The notes: a model not told the origin generated them from the sequence alone. 64,000 nt of DNA from Streptomyces kanamyceticus (GCF_008704495.1 NZ_CP023699.1:4340001-4404000), one strand, 5' to 3'; shown: positions 52,244-61,465, counted from the stretch's first letter. A program made the numbers and translations.

Positions 52244-53614
52244 TCAGGCGGCCACAGGCACCGCGCGCGACGAGGGCGACTCGTCGAAGTCGTCCAGCGG
52301 GGACGCCGAAGCGCTTTCGTACGCCTCGTGGTCGAGGATCTTCTCGCGGGCCGCGACGATCACCGGGACCAGCGCCTGTCCTGCCACGTTGGTGGCGGTG
52401 CGCATCATGTCCAGGACCGGGTCGATGGCGAGCAGCAGGCCCACGCCCTCCATCGGCAGGCCGAGCGTCGACAGGGTCAGCGTCAGCATGACCGTGGCGC
52501 CGGTGAGACCGGCGGTGGCGGCGGAGCCGACGACCGAGACGAACGCGATGAGCAGGTACTCCTTGATGCCCAGGTTCACGTCGAAGATCTGCGCGACGAA
52601 GATCGCGGCGATCGACGGGTAGATCGCGGCGCAGCCGTCCATCTTCGTCGTGGCGCCGAAGGGAACCGCGAAGGACGTGTACTCCTTCGGGACGCCGAGG
52701 CGCTCGGTGACCTTCTGGGTGATCGGCATGGTGCCGACCGAGGAGCGCGAGACGAAGGCCAGCTGGATCGCGGGCCAGGCGCCCTTGAAGAACTGGAGCG
52801 GGTTGACCTTGGCGACGAAGGCGAGCAGCAGCGGGTAGACGCCGAACATCACCAGGGCGCAGCCGATGTAGATGTCCGCGGTGAACGTCGCGTACTTGCT
52901 GATGAGGTTCCAGCCGTAGTCCGCGATGGCGAAGCCGATGAGGCCGATGGTGCCGATCGGGGAGAGCTTGATGACCCACCACAGGGCCTTCTGGAGGAGG
53001 GCGAGGACGGACTCGCTCAGCTCCAGGATCGGCTGGGCCTTGTCACCGATCTTCAGCACGGCGATGCCGGCGACGGCGGCCATGAAGACGATCTGCAGGA
53101 CGTTGAGCTGCGTGAAGGGCGTGATGACGTCCGTCGGGATGATCCCGGTCAGGAAGTCGATCCAGGAGCCCGCGTGGTCGGGCGCCTTGCCGTCCTTGGG
53201 GGTGAGGCCCGTGCCGGAGCCCGGGTTGGTGATCAGGCCGATGGCGAGGCCGATGGCCACCGCGATCAGCGACGTGATCATGAACCAGAGCAGGGTGCGG
53301 GTGGCCAGGCGCGCGGCGTTGTTGACCTTCCGCAGGTTGGTGATCGACACGAGGATCGCGAAGAAGACGAGCGGGGCGACCGCGAGCTTCAGGAGCCCGA
53401 TGAAGGTGTCGCCGACCTTGGAGAGGGTGGTGACGAGCCAGTCGACGTCCTGGTTGCGGGCGATCCAGCCGAGCAGGACACCCAGGACCAGGCCGCCGAG
53501 GATCTGCGCCCAGAAGGGGATCTTGAGGAACTTGGGTATCCGGAAGCCGGACTGGGGCTTCTCGGGCTGCCCGACCTGGTCGGCGGGGGACGCGGAATTC
53601 GCGGACACGGACAC
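52244..53614 (-). CDS. DAACS-family symporter, possibly for cystine (TcyP-like)
   Basis: 456 aa with eight helices plus re-entrant loops. DAACS signatures: SSVGTMP (291-297), first conserved loop; GATTKMDGCAAIYP (320-333), where dicarboxylate carriers have NMDGT; and DMMRTATNVAGQ (402-413), where aspartate/glutamate carriers have NVTGD with the substrate-binding Asp. Loss of that Asp and the GCA-IYP sequence recall the TcyP/cystine branch of the family (from memory). A cysteine-bearing leader peptide lies 88 bp upstream, also pointing to sulfur amino acids. Dicarboxylate uptake remains possible. Confidence 0.85.
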   Translation of the reverse strand: MSVSANSASPADQVGQPEKPQSGFRIPKFLKIPFWAQILGGLVLGVLLGWIARNQDVDWLVTTLSKVGDTFIGLLKLAVAPLVFFAILVSITNLRKVNNAARLATRTLLWFMITSLIAVAIGLAIGLITNPGSGTGLTPKDGKAPDHAGSWIDFLTGIIPTDVITPFTQLNVLQIVFMAAVAGIAVLKIGDKAQPILELSESVLALLQKALWWVIKLSPIGTIGLIGFAIADYGWNLISKYATFTADIYIGCALVMFGVYPLLLAFVAKVNPLQFFKGAWPAIQLAFVSRSSVGTMPITQKVTERLGVPKEYTSFAVPFGATTKMDGCAAIYPSIAAIFVAQIFDVNLGIKEYLLIAFVSVVGSAATAGLTGATVMLTLTLSTLGLPMEGVGLLLAIDPVLDMMRTATNVAGQALVPVIVAAREKILDHEAYESASASPLDDFDESPSSRAVPVAA

Positions 53615-53701
53615 ACTCCGGTGAGGAAAGTCAGGGGGTTGGGGACGTACGGGAGCGGCGACCGCGAAGGGTCAGCGGCGCCACTGCAGCGGGGGTCACG
53701 A

Positions 53702-53803
53702 TCAGACGTGACAGGCCGCGGACATGCAGCGGCAGAGATCGACATGCAGGCGCGCCACGAGCGGGACGCTCATGGCGTGGCGGTGCGCTGCTGCTGTCTT
53801 CAT
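53702..53803 (-). CDS. Cysteine-containing leader peptide upstream of the symporter
   Basis: 33 aa from ATG 53803, or 23 aa from ATG 53773; it ends 87 bp before the symporter ATG. Within it RLHVDLCRCMSAACHV (residues 18-33) has the R-x-H-V-D-L-x-R motif plus clustered Cys codons seen in short actinobacterial leader peptides upstream of sulfur-metabolism genes. Stalling at the Cys codons when cysteine is scarce could alter downstream expression. Too short for normal gene finding; the call rests on the motif and position. Confidence 0.65.
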   Translation of the reverse strand: MKTAAAHRHAMSVPLVARLHVDLCRCMSAACHV

Positions 53804-53918
53804 GTCGAACACGTTAACACTTGTACTTTGAGAACATCAAAGGTCTTGTTTGAGGTAAGCGGAGGGGCCCACCCCGCTTGACCCGTCCCCCGGGGGCCCC
53901 AACTGCCCCGCGACGCAC

Positions 53919-53960
53919 GGAACCCCGGCCCTGGAGCGATGCGCTCCGGGACCGGGGTCC
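53919..53960. terminator. Terminator-like hairpin after the DUF4229-like gene
   Basis: ACCCCGGCCCTGGAGCG and CGCTCCGGGACCGGGGT pair over 17 positions with one mismatch and one G-U, around an ATG loop. It lies 50-90 bp beyond the stop of the minus-strand gene at 54012. Confidence 0.7.
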
Positions 53961-54011
53961 TGAGAAGTGTGTGACGAAGCTTACGAGCCCCGCTCGGTCA
54001 GCGCCGCGTCA

Positions 54012-54308
54012 TCAGCCCTGCGTCCGCGCGCGGGCGACGTCGTCGGCCTCGTCCTCCTGGGTGCGGTTGGCCTCCAGGTTGGCCTTGGTGCGGTCCACGC
54101 GCGCGACGACGGTGGCCGACGCGCGGTCCCGCTCCTTGCGCAGCGCGACGAAGCTGATGGGCGCGGAGATGACCAGCGAGAGCAGGAGCACCCACAGCAT
54201 GTTCGAGTCGCCGAGCCCGCGCGGCAGGATCTCGGAGTAGACGAGGCCCCAGACGACCAAGAAGCAACCCACGAAGATCCCGAGGCGCATCAGCGTGTAG
54301 CGGAGCAT
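54012..54308 (-). CDS. DUF4229-like small membrane protein
   Basis: 98 aa: two transmembrane helices (about 8-28 and 38-56) with LPRGLGDSN between them, then a charged coiled-coil tail with RKERDRASATVVARVDRTKANLEANRT. This layout matches the conserved actinobacterial DUF4229 proteins that usually lie near menaquinone genes. Function unknown. Single gene with a terminator-like hairpin downstream. Confidence 0.85.
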   Translation of the reverse strand: MLRYTLMRLGIFVGCFLVVWGLVYSEILPRGLGDSNMLWVLLLSLVISAPISFVALRKERDRASATVVARVDRTKANLEANRTQEDEADDVARARTQG

Positions 54309-54415
54309 GTCAATCCACTCTTCCGTTCCGAAATGGGCCCGAGCTGGACGAGCCTATCCAGTGAAGCATGGGAGGGCCCGCGTCCGGCAAGGGGGTGCCC
54401 CGTCCCGCGGCAGTC

Positions 54416-54940
54416 CTACGGCAGCGGAAGCAGCATCGTGATGTCGTCGCGGTCGTCGCCAGGACCGACCCGGATCGCGCCGGGCACCCGCCCGACCTCC
54501 TTGTATCCGCAGGAGGCGTAGAAGCGGTCGACGCCGGTGCCGCCCCGGCAGGTGAGCCGGATCGCCTCGACGCCCTCCAGACCACGGGCGGCGTCCGCCG
54601 CGGCGGCCATCAGGTCGCGCCCGTACCCCTTGCCCTGGTGGCGCGGGTGCACCATCACGACGTACAGCCAGATCCAGTGCGCCATCAGGCGGTGCTGGTT
54701 GTACGCGAGGAAGGCGGTCGCGGCGACGGCGCCCTCTTCGTCGTACCCCACGAGCAGCCGGGTGCGGCCCTCGCTCAGCTCAGCCAGGCGCTTGATCCAC
54801 TCCGGGCGTATCTCGTCGACGGTCACGGGCGGGACGAAGCCGACGGCCCCGCCCGCGTTGGACACGTCGGCCCAGAGCGCGAGGACGCCGTCGCGCAGCG
54901 CCGGGTCGACCTCGGGGTCCAGCTGAAATGTAAGTGCCAT
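54416..54940 (-). CDS. GNAT-family N-acetyltransferase
   Basis: 174 aa from ATG 54940. The acetyl-CoA motif A is VVMVHPRHQGKGYGRDLM (around 112-129), following the beta-bulge strand; the late motif B reads FYASCGYKEVG. Substrate unknown. A GAGTAA-CTA-TTACTC palindrome begins 7 bp upstream of the start codon, so it may be under TetR-type control. Confidence 0.88.
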   Translation of the reverse strand: MALTFQLDPEVDPALRDGVLALWADVSNAGGAVGFVPPVTVDEIRPEWIKRLAELSEGRTRLLVGYDEEGAVAATAFLAYNQHRLMAHWIWLYVVMVHPRHQGKGYGRDLMAAAADAARGLEGVEAIRLTCRGGTGVDRFYASCGYKEVGRVPGAIRVGPGDDRDDITMLLPLP

Positions 54941-54947
54941 AGAGCCA

Positions 54948-54962
54948 GAGTAACTATTACTC
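54948..54962. promoter_or_regulatory. GAGTAA-CTA-TTACTC palindrome at the GNAT promoter
   Basis: A perfect 6-3-6 inverted repeat, 7 bp upstream of the GNAT ATG. Its arms are those of the operator at 46928-46943 (TGAGTAA/TTACTCA), with one more base of spacer. Confidence 0.6.
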
Positions 54963-55003
54963 GTGCGGCGCCTCAACCGTATCCCGCATCCCGGACAACG
55001 CAA

Positions 55004-55033
55004 CGAGCCCCGGCCGCTAGGGGCCGGGGCTCG
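55004..55033 (-). terminator. Perfect 12-bp hairpin after mqnE
   Basis: CGAGCCCCGGCC and GGCCGGGGCTCG pair perfectly around a 6-nt loop, 20 bp past the mqnE stop. No U-tract, as is common for Streptomyces terminators. Confidence 0.8.
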
Positions 55034-55053
55034 AACAGGGGACGGGCAGCGGG

Positions 55054-56217
55054 TCAGACCCGCATCGCCTGCGGCGTGTCCCGCAGCGTGAGGTCAGGAC
55101 CCTCGTACTCACGGATCGCCTCGTAGCGCGTGTTCCGCTCGATCGGGCGGAAGCCCGCCTCGCGGATCAGGTCGAGCAGGTCCTCGCGGGTCAGCTTGTT
55201 CGGCGTACCGAAGTTGTCCGCGTCATGCGTGATCTTGTACTCGACGACCGAGCCGTCCATGTCGTCCGCGCCGTGCTGCAGCGCGAGCTGCGTGGTCTGC
55301 AGGCCGTGCATCACCCAGAAGACCTTGACGTGCGGGACGTTGTCGAAGAGGAGGCGGGAGACCGCGAAGGTCTTCAGGGCCTCCGCGCCGGACGCCATGG
55401 TGGTGCGCGCCTGGAGCTTGTTGCGGACCTTGCCGTCCTGCATGTCCACGAAGTCGTGCTGGTAGCGCAGCGGGATGAAGACCTGGAAACCGCCGGTCTC
55501 GTCCTGGAGTTCACGCAGGCGCAGCACGTGGTCGACCCGGTGGCGGGGCTCCTCGATGTGGCCGTACAGCATCGTGCACGGGGTCTTCAGACCCTTCTCG
55601 TGCGCGAGCCGGTGGATGCGCGACCAGTCCTCCCAGTGGGTGCGGTGGTCGACGATGTGCTGGCGCACTTCCCAGTCGAAGATCTCCGCGCCACCGCCGG
55701 TCAGCGATTCGAGACCCGCCTCGATGAGCTCGTCCAGGATGTCGGAGGCCGACATGCCGGAGATCGTCTCGAAGTGGTGGATCTCGGTGGCCGTGAACGC
55801 CTTCAGGGAGACGTTCGGCAGCGCCTTCTTCAGCTCGCTGAGCGAACGCGGGTAGTAGCGCCACGGCAGGTTCGGGTGCAGACCGTTGACGATGTGCAGC
55901 TCGGTGAGGTTCTCGCCCTCCATCGCCTTGGCGAGGCGGACGGCCTCCTCGATGCGCATCGTGTACGCGTCCTTCTCGCCCGGCTTGCGCTGGAACGAGC
56001 AGTACGCGCAGGACGCGGTGCACACGTTCGTCATGTTGAGGTGGCGGTTGACGTTGAAGTGCACGACGTCGCCGTTCTTGCGCGTGCGCACCTCGTGGGC
56101 GAGGCCGCCGAGCCAGGCCAGGTCGTCCGACTCGTAGAGCGCGATGCCGTCCTCGCGGGACAGCCGCTCGCCGTCGCGGACCTTCTGCTCAAGATCGCGC
56201 TTGAGACCTGCGTCCAT
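55054..56217 (-). CDS. mqnE: Aminofutalosine synthase MqnE (radical SAM)
   Basis: 387 aa from ATG 56217. Joins 3-enolpyruvylbenzoate (the MqnA product) to the adenosyl part of SAM, giving aminofutalosine. Radical SAM cluster Cys66, Cys70 and Cys73 in CTASCAYC. Other family parts are VNRHLNMTNVC, HIVNGLHPNLPWRYYP, FTATEIHHFE, SLTGGGAEIF and TMLYGHIEEPRHRVDH. The sequence fits MqnE better than MqnC or CofH because of ALYESDDLAWLG and the long C-terminus. Monocistronic; downstream of the AsnC gene in the same orientation. Confidence 0.94.
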   Translation of the reverse strand: MDAGLKRDLEQKVRDGERLSREDGIALYESDDLAWLGGLAHEVRTRKNGDVVHFNVNRHLNMTNVCTASCAYCSFQRKPGEKDAYTMRIEEAVRLAKAMEGENLTELHIVNGLHPNLPWRYYPRSLSELKKALPNVSLKAFTATEIHHFETISGMSASDILDELIEAGLESLTGGGAEIFDWEVRQHIVDHRTHWEDWSRIHRLAHEKGLKTPCTMLYGHIEEPRHRVDHVLRLRELQDETGGFQVFIPLRYQHDFVDMQDGKVRNKLQARTTMASGAEALKTFAVSRLLFDNVPHVKVFWVMHGLQTTQLALQHGADDMDGSVVEYKITHDADNFGTPNKLTREDLLDLIREAGFRPIERNTRYEAIREYEGPDLTLRDTPQAMRV

Positions 56218-56307
56218 GCCTTCGCCCTTACCTCTCACCGCGACCTGCGCGCCCTGCCACAAACTCCGCCAACCGTACTCCCCCGCCCTCCGGGCGGGCG
56301 GTGCGGC

Positions 56308-56763
56308 CTACACCTCTTCGGGAAGCTCCCCGACCCGGTTCTCCCACTTGGTGGAGAGCACGATCGTGGTCCGCGTGCGCGAGACCCCGCGGGTGCCGCT
56401 GAGTCTGCGGATCGTCTTCTCCAGGCCGTCCACGTCACTGGCCCTGACCTTGAGCATGTACGAGTCGTCGCCCGCGATGAACCAGCAGTCCTCGATCTCG
56501 TGCAGGTCCTTCAGGCGCCGCGCCACGTCCTCGTGGTCGGCGGCGTCGGAGAGCGAGATACCGATGAGGGCGATGACACCGAGACCGAGCGAGGCGGAGT
56601 CGACGGTGGCGCGGTAGCCGGTGATGACACCGGCCGCTTCGAGGCGGTTGATCCGGTCCGTGACGCTGGGGCCTGAGAGGCCCACGAGCCGCCCGAGTTC
56701 CGCGTACGAGGCCCTGCCGTTCTCCCGCAGGGCCTGGATGAGCTGCCTGTCCACGGCGTCCAT
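56308..56763 (-). CDS. Lrp/AsnC-family regulator
   Basis: 151 aa from ATG 56763 (AAAGG upstream); an ATG at 56781 would add six residues but has no site. N-terminal HTH (residues 1-55: DRQLIQALRENGRASYAELGRLVGLSGPSVTDRINRLE) and the RAM ligand-binding domain (about 62-140). Placed among menaquinone genes, 90 bp upstream of mqnE, but control of them is not shown. Confidence 0.9.
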   Translation of the reverse strand: MDAVDRQLIQALRENGRASYAELGRLVGLSGPSVTDRINRLEAAGVITGYRATVDSASLGLGVIALIGISLSDAADHEDVARRLKDLHEIEDCWFIAGDDSYMLKVRASDVDGLEKTIRRLSGTRGVSRTRTTIVLSTKWENRVGELPEEV

Positions 56764-56808
56764 AGGTGCGATGCCTTTCATTATTCAGCGATACCGCGAG
56801 TCTATGTG

Positions 56809-56845
56809 TAGAATCTAAGGCGTAGAAGGGTTCACGCCCTGTGAA
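56809..56845 (+). promoter_or_regulatory. Putative promoter/operator before the 42-aa gene
   Basis: TAGAAT (56809-56814) is a strong streptomycete -10 match for a rightward promoter, and TTCAC-GCCCT-GTGAA (56831-56845) is a perfect 5-5-5 inverted repeat just after it. No clear -35 hexamer at normal spacing. Confidence 0.35.
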
Positions 56846-56895
56846 TCTTTCTCAATTTCAGCCGATCAACGACGATCCTTCAGGAGCGTGTCACC

Positions 56896-57024
56896 GTGTA
56901 CTCGATCGAGATGGCCTACGCCCGCATGCGCGAGCTTCAGGACCTGGCCAACCGCTCGCGTGCCCACCAGCCCACCGCGCGCAAGGCCGGCGCCCTCAAG
57001 AAGCGCGCCGCCAAGAAGCGCTAA
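56896..57024 (+). CDS. 42-aa basic helical protein
   Basis: GTG 56896 with AGGAG 9 bp upstream, ending TAA at 57024. The sequence opens with YSIEMAYARMRELQDLA and closes with KAGALKKRAAKKR, an amphipathic helix followed by a strongly basic tail. An independent -10 match lies upstream. Its stop overlaps the stop of the convergent mqnM by 3 bp. The good ribosome binding site and biased codons argue it is real. Nucleic-acid or ribosome association is only suggested by charge. Confidence 0.7.
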   Translation: MYSIEMAYARMRELQDLANRSRAHQPTARKAGALKKRAAKKR

Positions 57025-57722
57025 TCACCCCGGGAGCCCGAGCCGCCTCCGGAACCGGAGCCGAGCTCGCCCTCCCAACGGCGGTACAGGCCGTGCGGCA
57101 CCCCTGCCGCGTCGAGCACCCGCCCGGCGACGAAGTCCACCAAGTCCTGGATGTGCGTCGCCCCCGCGTAGAACGCCGGAGAGGCGGGCAGCACGATCGC
57201 GCCCGCCTCGTCCAGGCTCACCAAGTGCTTCAGCGTCTGCCCGTTCAGCGGCGTCTCGCGTACGCAGACCACCAGACGTCGGCCTTCCTTCAGCGTCACG
57301 CTCGCCGACCGCTGCAGCAGATCCTTCGAGAGTCCGAGCGCCACCCCGGCCACACACGCCGTGGACGCCGGGACGATCAGCATCCCCTTCGTCGCGTACG
57401 ACCCCGACGAAGGCCCCGCCGCCAGATCCCCCGCGGCCCAGTACCGCACCCCGTCCAGCGACTCGGGACGTACGTCGAACGTCCCCGGCTTCCCGTCCGC
57501 GCCGCGCGCGAGCCACGCCGCCAGGTCGTCGCGCCAGTGCGCGTCCCGGAAGGAGATGCCGGTCTCGTCGAGCAGCGTGAGCCGTGAGGCGCGCGAGACG
57601 ACGAGGTCCACGCTCTCCCCCGCCGCGAGCAGCGCACGCAGCACGGCGGCGGCGTACGGGGTACCCGAGGCACCCGACACCCCCACGATCCAAGGCCTAC
57701 GCTGCGTATCTCCTGGGTTCAC
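57021..57722 (-). CDS. mqnM: UbiX-like flavin prenyltransferase (MqnM)
   Basis: 233 aa from GTG 57722. UbiX proteins prenylate FMN to make the cofactor needed by UbiD-type decarboxylases. N-terminal GVSGASGTPYA (dinucleotide/FMN loop), VVSRAS, LIVPASTACVAGVALGLS, RRLVVCVRETPLN with the conserved Arg-Glu, and PASPAFYAG. It accompanies mqnP and mqnL on the same strand (25 bp apart), so its product should serve MqnL. The C-terminus is a Gly/Ser-rich tail. Confidence 0.92.
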   Translation of the reverse strand: MNPGDTQRRPWIVGVSGASGTPYAAAVLRALLAAGESVDLVVSRASRLTLLDETGISFRDAHWRDDLAAWLARGADGKPGTFDVRPESLDGVRYWAAGDLAAGPSSGSYATKGMLIVPASTACVAGVALGLSKDLLQRSASVTLKEGRRLVVCVRETPLNGQTLKHLVSLDEAGAIVLPASPAFYAGATHIQDLVDFVAGRVLDAAGVPHGLYRRWEGELGSGSGGGSGSRGD

Positions 57723-57747
57723 GCTGTGAAGCCTATCCCCGGGCCGT

Positions 57748-58650
57748 TCAGACGGTGAGCCCGCGTACGAGCAGATCGAGCAGCGCGCAGACGAACAGGG
57801 CGATTCCGATGAAACCGTTCACCTGGAAGAAGGCGCGGTTGAGCCGGGACAGGTCGTTCGGCTTCACGATCGAGTGCTCGTACACGAAGGCACCCGCGAC
57901 GATCGCGAGCCCGAACCAGAAGAACCCGCCCGCGTCGCTGGCCGCCGCGTACCAGACGAGCAGCGCCGTGGTCACCAGGTGGCAGGCGCGCGCGCCCCAG
58001 ATGGAGGCCGGGATGCCGAACCGCGCGGGCACCGACATCACGCCGACCTCGCGGTCCGTCTCCACGTCCTGACAGGCGTAGATCAGGTCGAAGCCGCCGA
58101 TCCACACGCCGACCGCGAGGCCGAGGATCACCGCCTGCCCCGACCACTCGCCGGTGATCGCGATCCACGCGCCGACCGGGCCCATCGCCTGCGCGATGCC
58201 GAGGATCGCCTGCGGGAAGTTCGTGAACCGCTTGCCGTACGGATAGACGACCATCGGGACCACCGCGACCGGCGCGAGCGCCAGGCAGAGCGGATTGAGC
58301 AGCGCGGCCGAGCCGAGGAAGATCACGAGCGCGATCAGCGCGCCGGTCCAGGCGGACTTCACCGAGACCGCGCCCGTGACGAGCTCGCGGTGCGCGGTGC
58401 GCGGATTGCGGGCGTCGATCTCGCGGTCGATGATCCGGTTCGCCGCCATGGCGAACGTGCGCAGGCCCACCATGCAGATGGTGACCAGGAGCAGCCGCCC
58501 CCAGTGGATGTTCTCGTCCAGCTGGAACATCGCGGTGAGCGCGGCGATGTAGGCGAAGGGCAGCGCGAAGACCGAGTGCTCGATCATGACCAGGCGAAGG
58601 AACGCTTTGGTACGTCCCGGCTGCGGGATCGCGGCTGATGCTGAACTCAC
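57748..58650 (-). CDS. mqnP: UbiA-family prenyltransferase MqnP
   Basis: 300 aa from GTG 58650, which overlaps the mqnL stop (GTGA). Attaches a polyprenyl chain to 1,4-dihydroxy-6-naphthoate. About nine helices, with both Asp-rich metal/pyrophosphate motifs: NRIIDREIDARNPRT (N71, D75, D79) and YACQDVETDREVG. Sits between mqnL and mqnM in one operon for late futalosine-pathway steps. Confidence 0.94.
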   Translation of the reverse strand: MSSASAAIPQPGRTKAFLRLVMIEHSVFALPFAYIAALTAMFQLDENIHWGRLLLVTICMVGLRTFAMAANRIIDREIDARNPRTAHRELVTGAVSVKSAWTGALIALVIFLGSAALLNPLCLALAPVAVVPMVVYPYGKRFTNFPQAILGIAQAMGPVGAWIAITGEWSGQAVILGLAVGVWIGGFDLIYACQDVETDREVGVMSVPARFGIPASIWGARACHLVTTALLVWYAAASDAGGFFWFGLAIVAGAFVYEHSIVKPNDLSRLNRAFFQVNGFIGIALFVCALLDLLVRGLTV

Positions 58651-60107
58651 GAGAGTCCGTACTCCTTCCAACGGCGGTCGACCATCGACGCCGTCTCCGG
58701 GTCGGACTCGACCATGTTCGGCCAGCCCCCGTCCCGTACGTAGCCCTCTTCAGGCAGCTTCTTCGTCGCGTCGATGCCCGCCTTGCCACCCCAGAACTGC
58801 TGGTAGGAGGCGTGGTCGAGGTGGTCGACCGGGCCCTCGACGACGGTGAGGTCGCGGGCGTAGTCGGTGTTGCCGAGCGCGCGCCAGGACACCTCGTGCA
58901 GGTTGTGCACGTCGCAGTCCTTGTCCACCACGATGATCAGCTTCGTCAGGGACATCATGTGCGCGCCCCAGATGGCGTGCATCACCTTCTGCGCGTGCTT
59001 CGGGTACTTCTTGTCGATCGAGACGATCGCGCAGTTGTGGAAGCCGCCCGACTCCGGCAGGTGGTAGTCGACGATGTCCGGGACGATCACCTTGAGGAGG
59101 GGGAGGAAGAAGCGCTCGGTCGCGCGGCCGAGGGGGCCGTCCTCCGTCGGCGGGCGGCCGACCACGATCGACTGGAGCAGCGGGCGCCGCCGCATCGTCA
59201 CGCAGTCGATCTTCAGCGCGGGGAACGGTTCCTGCGGCGTGTAGAAGCCGGTGTGGTCGCCGAAGGGACCCTCCGGAAGCATCTCGCCCGGCTCCAGCCA
59301 GCCCTCGATGACGACCTCGGCGTGCGCCGGGACCTGGAGCGGGACCGTCTTGCAGTCGACCATCTCGACGCGCTTGCCCTGGATGAACCCGGCCAGCATG
59401 TACTCGTCCATGTCACCGGGCAGCGGCGCCGTGGAGGCGTACGTCACGGCGGGCGGACAGCCGAAGGCGATGGCGACGGGGAGCTTCTCGCCGCGCCGCG
59501 CGGCCACCTGGTAGTGGTTGCGGCTGTCCTTGTGGATCTGCCAGTGCATGCCGATGGTGCGCTTGTCGTGGCGCTGCAGCCGGTAGAGCCCGAGGTTGCG
59601 CACCCCGGAGTCCGGGTCCTTGGTGTGGGTCAGGCCGAGGTTGAAGAAGGAGCCGCCGTCCTCGGGCCAGGTGAAGAGCGCGGGCAGCTGCTCCAGGTCC
59701 ACGTCGTCGCCGGTGAGGACGACCTCCTGGACGGGCGCGCTGTCGGACTTCACCTTCTTCGGCGGTACGTGCGTCATCGCGCCGAGCTTCCCGAACGCCT
59801 CGCGCACCCCGACGAAGCCGTGCGGCAGCTCCGGCTTGAGCAGGCCGCCGATCTTCTCGCTGATCTCGCCGTACGACTTCAGGCCGAGCGCCTTCAGCAG
59901 GCGCCGGTCCGTCCCGTACACGTTCATCGCGAGGGGCATCGCCGAGCCGCGCACGTTCTCGAAGAGGAGCGCGGGGCCGCCGGCCTTCTGGACGCGGTCG
60001 GTGATCTCACCGACCTCCAGGTACGGGTCGACCTCGGCCTTGATGCGCTTGAGATCGCCCTCGCGCTCCAGTGCACGGAGCAGGGAGCGAAGATCGTCAT
60101 AAGCCAT
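58647..60107 (-). CDS. mqnL: UbiD-family menaquinone decarboxylase MqnL
   Basis: 486 aa, ATG 60107. Removes the carboxylate from the prenylated naphthoate using prenylated FMN. UbiD features: MAYDDLRSLLRALEREGDLKRI, GRVRGS-like ENVRGSAMPLAMN, the prFMN/metal site NLGLYRLQRHDKRTIGMHW, and the E-x-x-x-E/D region (EGWLEPGEMLPEGPFGDHTG) with the catalytic Glu. First gene of the mqnL-mqnP-mqnM operon. Confidence 0.94.
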   Translation of the reverse strand: MAYDDLRSLLRALEREGDLKRIKAEVDPYLEVGEITDRVQKAGGPALLFENVRGSAMPLAMNVYGTDRRLLKALGLKSYGEISEKIGGLLKPELPHGFVGVREAFGKLGAMTHVPPKKVKSDSAPVQEVVLTGDDVDLEQLPALFTWPEDGGSFFNLGLTHTKDPDSGVRNLGLYRLQRHDKRTIGMHWQIHKDSRNHYQVAARRGEKLPVAIAFGCPPAVTYASTAPLPGDMDEYMLAGFIQGKRVEMVDCKTVPLQVPAHAEVVIEGWLEPGEMLPEGPFGDHTGFYTPQEPFPALKIDCVTMRRRPLLQSIVVGRPPTEDGPLGRATERFFLPLLKVIVPDIVDYHLPESGGFHNCAIVSIDKKYPKHAQKVMHAIWGAHMMSLTKLIIVVDKDCDVHNLHEVSWRALGNTDYARDLTVVEGPVDHLDHASYQQFWGGKAGIDATKKLPEEGYVRDGGWPNMVESDPETASMVDRRWKEYGLS

Positions 60108-60197
60108 GCGCTCCAGTATCCGGCACCGGCTACCCTGGCCCCGTCACCGGGGGCTCGCACCGCCTCCAGCCACCACCGCTTGGGGGATCGCACCACC

Positions 60198-60568
<371 letters not shown>

Positions 60569-60569
<1 letters not shown>

Positions 60570-61465
60570 TGGAGCTCCGGCTGCTCGCGACCTTCGAGAA
60601 GGTCGCCACCGTCCTCAGCTTCACCCGCGCCGCCGCCGAGCTGAAGTACGCCCAGTCCAGCGTCACCAGCCAGATCCGCGCCCTGGAGACCTCCCTCGGC
60701 ACCGAACTCTTCGACCGGCTCGGCAGCCGGATCCGGCTGACCGAGGCGGGCGAGCGGCTGCTGCCCTACGCCCGGCAGATCATCGAACTCGCCGACGAGG
60801 CACGGGCCGCGGTCGTCGGCGCCGACGAACCGTCCGGCACCATCGCGGTCGGCACCATGGAGTCGCTGACCTCCTACCGCCTTCCGCCGCTCCTCGAACT
60901 CTTCCACCACCGCTACCCCGGCGTGCGGCTCTCGCTGCGTACGACCATCGGTGATGCCACGAAGGAGGCGCTGCGGCAGGGCACCTACGACGTGGGCTTC
61001 CTCATGGAGCCCGAGCGCGTCCACCCGGGCCTGGAGAGCGAGGTGCTCGCCGAGGAGCCGCTGACCCTGGTCGCCGCGCCCGCGCACCCGCTGGCCGCCC
61101 GCTCCGCGGTGACCACGGCCGAGCTGACCGAGGTGTCGCTGCTCGCGACCGAGCCGGGCTGCGCGTACCGCGACCTGTTCGAGCGGGAGCTCGGATGCTG
61201 GGGTTCGCACGGGGTCTCCTTCATGGAGTTCGGCACGATCGAGGCGACCAAGCAAGGTGTGGCGGGCGGGCTCGGGGTGGCGCTGCTGCCCGCCGCCGCG
61301 GTGGCGCGGGAGCTGGCGGACGGCACGTTGGTGCGGCTGCCGTGGGACCCGCCGTTCACACTGTGGACGCAGCTCGCGTGGCGGTCGGGGAAGCGGCTTC
61401 CTTCCCACGTACGGCTGTTCGTGGAGCAGGCCGTGCGGCTCGTGCGGGAGCAAGCGTCACCCTGA
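60569..61465 (+). CDS. LysR-family transcriptional regulator
   Basis: 298 aa, ATG overlapping the previous stop. HTH at about 1-60 (LLATFEKVATVLSFTRAAAELKYAQSSVTSQIRALE) and effector domain from 90 (GTIAVGTMESLTSYRLPPLLELF). The target may be the convergent EamA transporter, whose gene end overlaps this one by 110 bp; coupling to the PLDc_N gene is certain, function unknown. Confidence 0.92.
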
